Part shown: in pieces, positions 6,278 through 7,614 of the stretch | How positions within the stretch are numbered: the first letter of the stretch is position 1 | Layout: each line of letters begins with the position of its first letter | NCBI GenBank assembly: GCA_015486095.1 | Contig: WFSK01000193.1 | Coordinates: 1-7,614 of the forward strand | DNA: 7,614 nt | Source: Thermotogae bacterium | GTDB lineage: Bacteria > Thermotogota > Thermotogae > B3-G13 | Direction of reading: 5' to 3' | The notes under the pieces: model-generated | Told to the model about the DNA's origin: nothing | Database searches by the model: none | Seen by the model: the letters and a program-made list of their open reading frames with translations, nothing else | Made by a program: the position numbers and the translations under genes

Positions 6278-6372
6278 AAGCAACACATCTGTAGGGACAA
6301 CTACTTGTTCACTTTTGTCGAAGATGAATGATATCGAATTCAAATCAATGCATTATAAAAAGGAGCAAGGAT
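6278..6372 (+). other. 95-nt gap inside the transporter operon
   Basis: This is the only non-overlapping junction in the operon. It holds the ribosome site of the next gene and A/T-rich sequence with short palindromes (GATATC, GAATTC, AATGCATT at 6330-6354). I see no strong promoter: TTGTTC at 6305 and TTGTCG at 6315 lack a matching -10. I see no terminator-like stem with a T-run either. The permease frame stays open upstream to 6328, but no homologous sequence is visible there. Confidence 0.4.
6357..6365 (+). promoter_or_regulatory. Shine-Dalgarno site deciding the start of the first permease
   Basis: AAAAAGGAG ends seven bases before the ATG at 6373. It selects this start over the upstream in-frame ATG at 6328, which has no ribosome site and would add 15 polar residues before the first membrane segment. 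Confidence 0.75.
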
Positions 6373-7410
6373 ATGAAGGGTTTAAAGTCTCTATTCACGA
6401 CATCGATAACGATAGGCATTGCTTTAACAGTTGGCGTTCTGGCCATAGTCTTTACGAGTAAAGAACCCTTGATCGCGATCGAGACATTTTTCGTTGGACC
6501 GTTCAGCAATGCCTATTTCTTCGAAAATATGTTGACCACTTCGATCCCATTGATATTAACTGGTCTTGCTGCGAGTATCGCGTTCTCAGCATCGGCCTTC
6601 AATCTCGGCCTCGAAGGTCAGCTGTACTTCGCCTCGCTATGTGGTACATATATAGCGTGTAAGATGACATCTGCCTCTCCATTTATAGCGATAATCCTGA
6701 TACTTGGGGTGGCATTCCTGATCGGTGGATTCATCGCTACGATCTCTGGTTTTCTCAGAGTAAAATGGAGAGTGAGTGAACTCATATCGTCTTTACTTGT
6801 AAGTTATACCTTGATCTACGTAGGGGATTTCTTCCTCGAAGGACCGTTCAAGGATCCCTCAGCAGGACTCTCTGCCTCTCCATATTTCAGTGAAAGGTTC
6901 ATCTTGCCAAAATTTTCCTGCCTCAACTTGAGGTTGCACATCGGTTTTTTCATTGCAATTGGTATTGCGATATTTCTCTACATCTTCATGAAGAAAAGTA
7001 CGCTTGGGTATGAATTGAAGATGGTTGGAAAGAATCGGAGATTTTCTAGCTACGTGGGTATACCGGTGAAAAGAGCATTAGTGTTTGCCATGTTCATTAG
7101 CGGAGGATTGGCCGGACTGGCAGGTATGGTGGATATTCTCGGGGTCCAGGGGCGTATGATCAGAGGATACTCCGCCGGTTATGGTTGGAATGGTATAGCG
7201 ATAGCATTGATTGCAAGGAATAATCCATTACTCGTTATCCCTGCTGCGATCTTCTTTGCCTTCCTTGAAAGTGGAGCTAATGTAGGCTCACTTTTCTCGG
7301 ATATAACGCCAGAGATCGCACGTATAATACAGGCGGTGATCTTCTACCTCGTTACGGCAGAAGGTGTGATATTCTTACTGAAGAGACGAAAGGAGAAAGT
7401 AGAGATATGA
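6373..7410 (+). CDS. BMP-type ABC transporter permease, first subunit (BPD_transp_2 family)
   Basis: A 345-residue integral membrane protein of the branched-chain/ribose/nucleoside permease family (BPD_transp_2, NupB/YufP/RfuC-like). About eight to nine hydrophobic segments are visible, at roughly residues 11-28, 56-74, 84-97, 104-125, 136-153, 188-206, 235-253, 273-281 with 286-299, and 317-336. Family motifs are NLGLEGQL (77-84), the cytoplasmic coupling stretch KWRVSELISSLLVSY (131-145), GLAGLAG (245-251) and the hallmark GYGWNGIAIALIARNNP (269-285). A basic tail, LLKRRKEK, follows the last segment. It forms the transmembrane channel with the next gene's product and docks on the double-domain ATPase. 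The stop overlaps the next start by ATGA, so the two permeases are probably made in equal amounts. Such proteins usually pair as longer and shorter permeases, and this is the longer one. Confidence 0.92.
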   Translation: MKGLKSLFTTSITIGIALTVGVLAIVFTSKEPLIAIETFFVGPFSNAYFFENMLTTSIPLILTGLAASIAFSASAFNLGLEGQLYFASLCGTYIACKMTSASPFIAIILILGVAFLIGGFIATISGFLRVKWRVSELISSLLVSYTLIYVGDFFLEGPFKDPSAGLSASPYFSERFILPKFSCLNLRLHIGFFIAIGIAIFLYIFMKKSTLGYELKMVGKNRRFSSYVGIPVKRALVFAMFISGGLAGLAGMVDILGVQGRMIRGYSAGYGWNGIAIALIARNNPLLVIPAAIFFAFLESGANVGSLFSDITPEIARIIQAVIFYLVTAEGVIFLLKRRKEKVEI

Positions 7411-7614
7411 TAGCCAATTTTATCCACACCACACTGGTGATGACCACCCCGATTCTCTTCGCTGCACTCGGAGGAATATTTACCGAACTCAGCGGGGTGT
7501 TGAACATCGGATTAGAAGGGATGATGCTGGTATCTGCCTTCGTATCCATATTCGCTGCCAACGCCACATCCAACCTGTTAATAGGGATACTGTTGGGTTC
7601 ACTCTCGTCCATGA
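7407..7614 (+). CDS. BMP-type ABC transporter permease, second subunit (3' part outside window)
   Basis: The first 69 codons of the second permease, open to the right edge. It starts at the ATGA overlap with the first permease, with AGGAG 11 bases upstream (7391-7395). After a first hydrophobic segment (about residues 8-25) comes the strongly conserved TELSGVLNIGLEGMM (26-40) of the NupC/YufQ/RfuD-like permease group, followed by two more hydrophobic stretches (41-52 and 57-67). It pairs with the upstream permease to make the heterodimeric channel. The rest of the protein and the operon end are not in the window. Confidence 0.9.
   Translation, partial: MIANFIHTTLVMTTPILFAALGGIFTELSGVLNIGLEGMMLVSAFVSIFAANATSNLLIGILLGSLSSM

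Noticed and set aside
6305..6360. Internal promoter before the first permease (TTGTTC or TTGTCG with a TATAAA-like box)
   Set aside because: At 16-18 bp spacing the -10 positions read ATGATA- or ATTCAA-like; the TATAAA at 6354 has no -35 and overlaps the ribosome site region.

Overview
The window reads as ordinary chromosomal DNA from a thermophilic bacterium, most plausibly a member of the Thermotogota or a similar lineage. This is an inference from gene content and style: arginine is mostly AGA/AGG, isoleucine is often ATA, genes are tightly packed with short overlaps, Shine-Dalgarno sites are strong, and the solute-binding protein has a signal peptide but no lipobox cysteine. No 16S or other marker gene is present, so the assignment is tentative. 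I see no rRNA, tRNA, CRISPR array, insertion sequence or phage gene.

Left part (1-1150, + strand): the last 49 codons of a UDP-N-acetylglucosamine 2-epimerase (wecB) overlap the start of a complete Ppx/GppA-type phosphatase gene (145-1059). A 13-bp perfect inverted repeat with a 41-nt loop and a following T5 run separates it from the next, convergent genes and may act as a terminator.

Middle part (1148-3416, - strand): a two-gene operon, read right to left, encodes a short-form GalE-type nucleotide-sugar epimerase and the replication-maintenance AAA+ ATPase RarA/MgsA, with a 14-nt overlap.

Right part (3417-7614): a 291-nt divergent control region leads into a four-gene ABC uptake operon on the + strand: a BMP/Med-family solute-binding protein (3708-4718), a double-domain ATPase (4715-6277), a first permease (6373-7410) and a second permease cut by the window edge (7407-7614). 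Two of the three junctions are 4-nt ATGA overlaps. This is the standard layout of nucleoside/riboflavin-type BMP transporters: the binding protein captures the ligand outside the membrane, the two permeases form the channel and the fused ATPase drives import. The binding protein lacks the usual N-terminal pattern of the purine-nucleoside group and, from memory, looks closer to the riboflavin-binding (RfuA-like) branch. The substrate is not settled by sequence alone.

The most interesting part is the control region before this operon. Within about 115 bp it holds six imperfect 10-bp direct repeats in helical phase (3565-3624), a good sigma-70-type promoter (TTGAAG, 17 bp, TATTAT; 3626-3654), and a perfect 16-bp palindrome placed just after the predicted transcription start (3663-3678). 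This looks like a designed activator/repressor switch, though no regulator gene is in the window. I did not find a convincing novel multi-gene system here.
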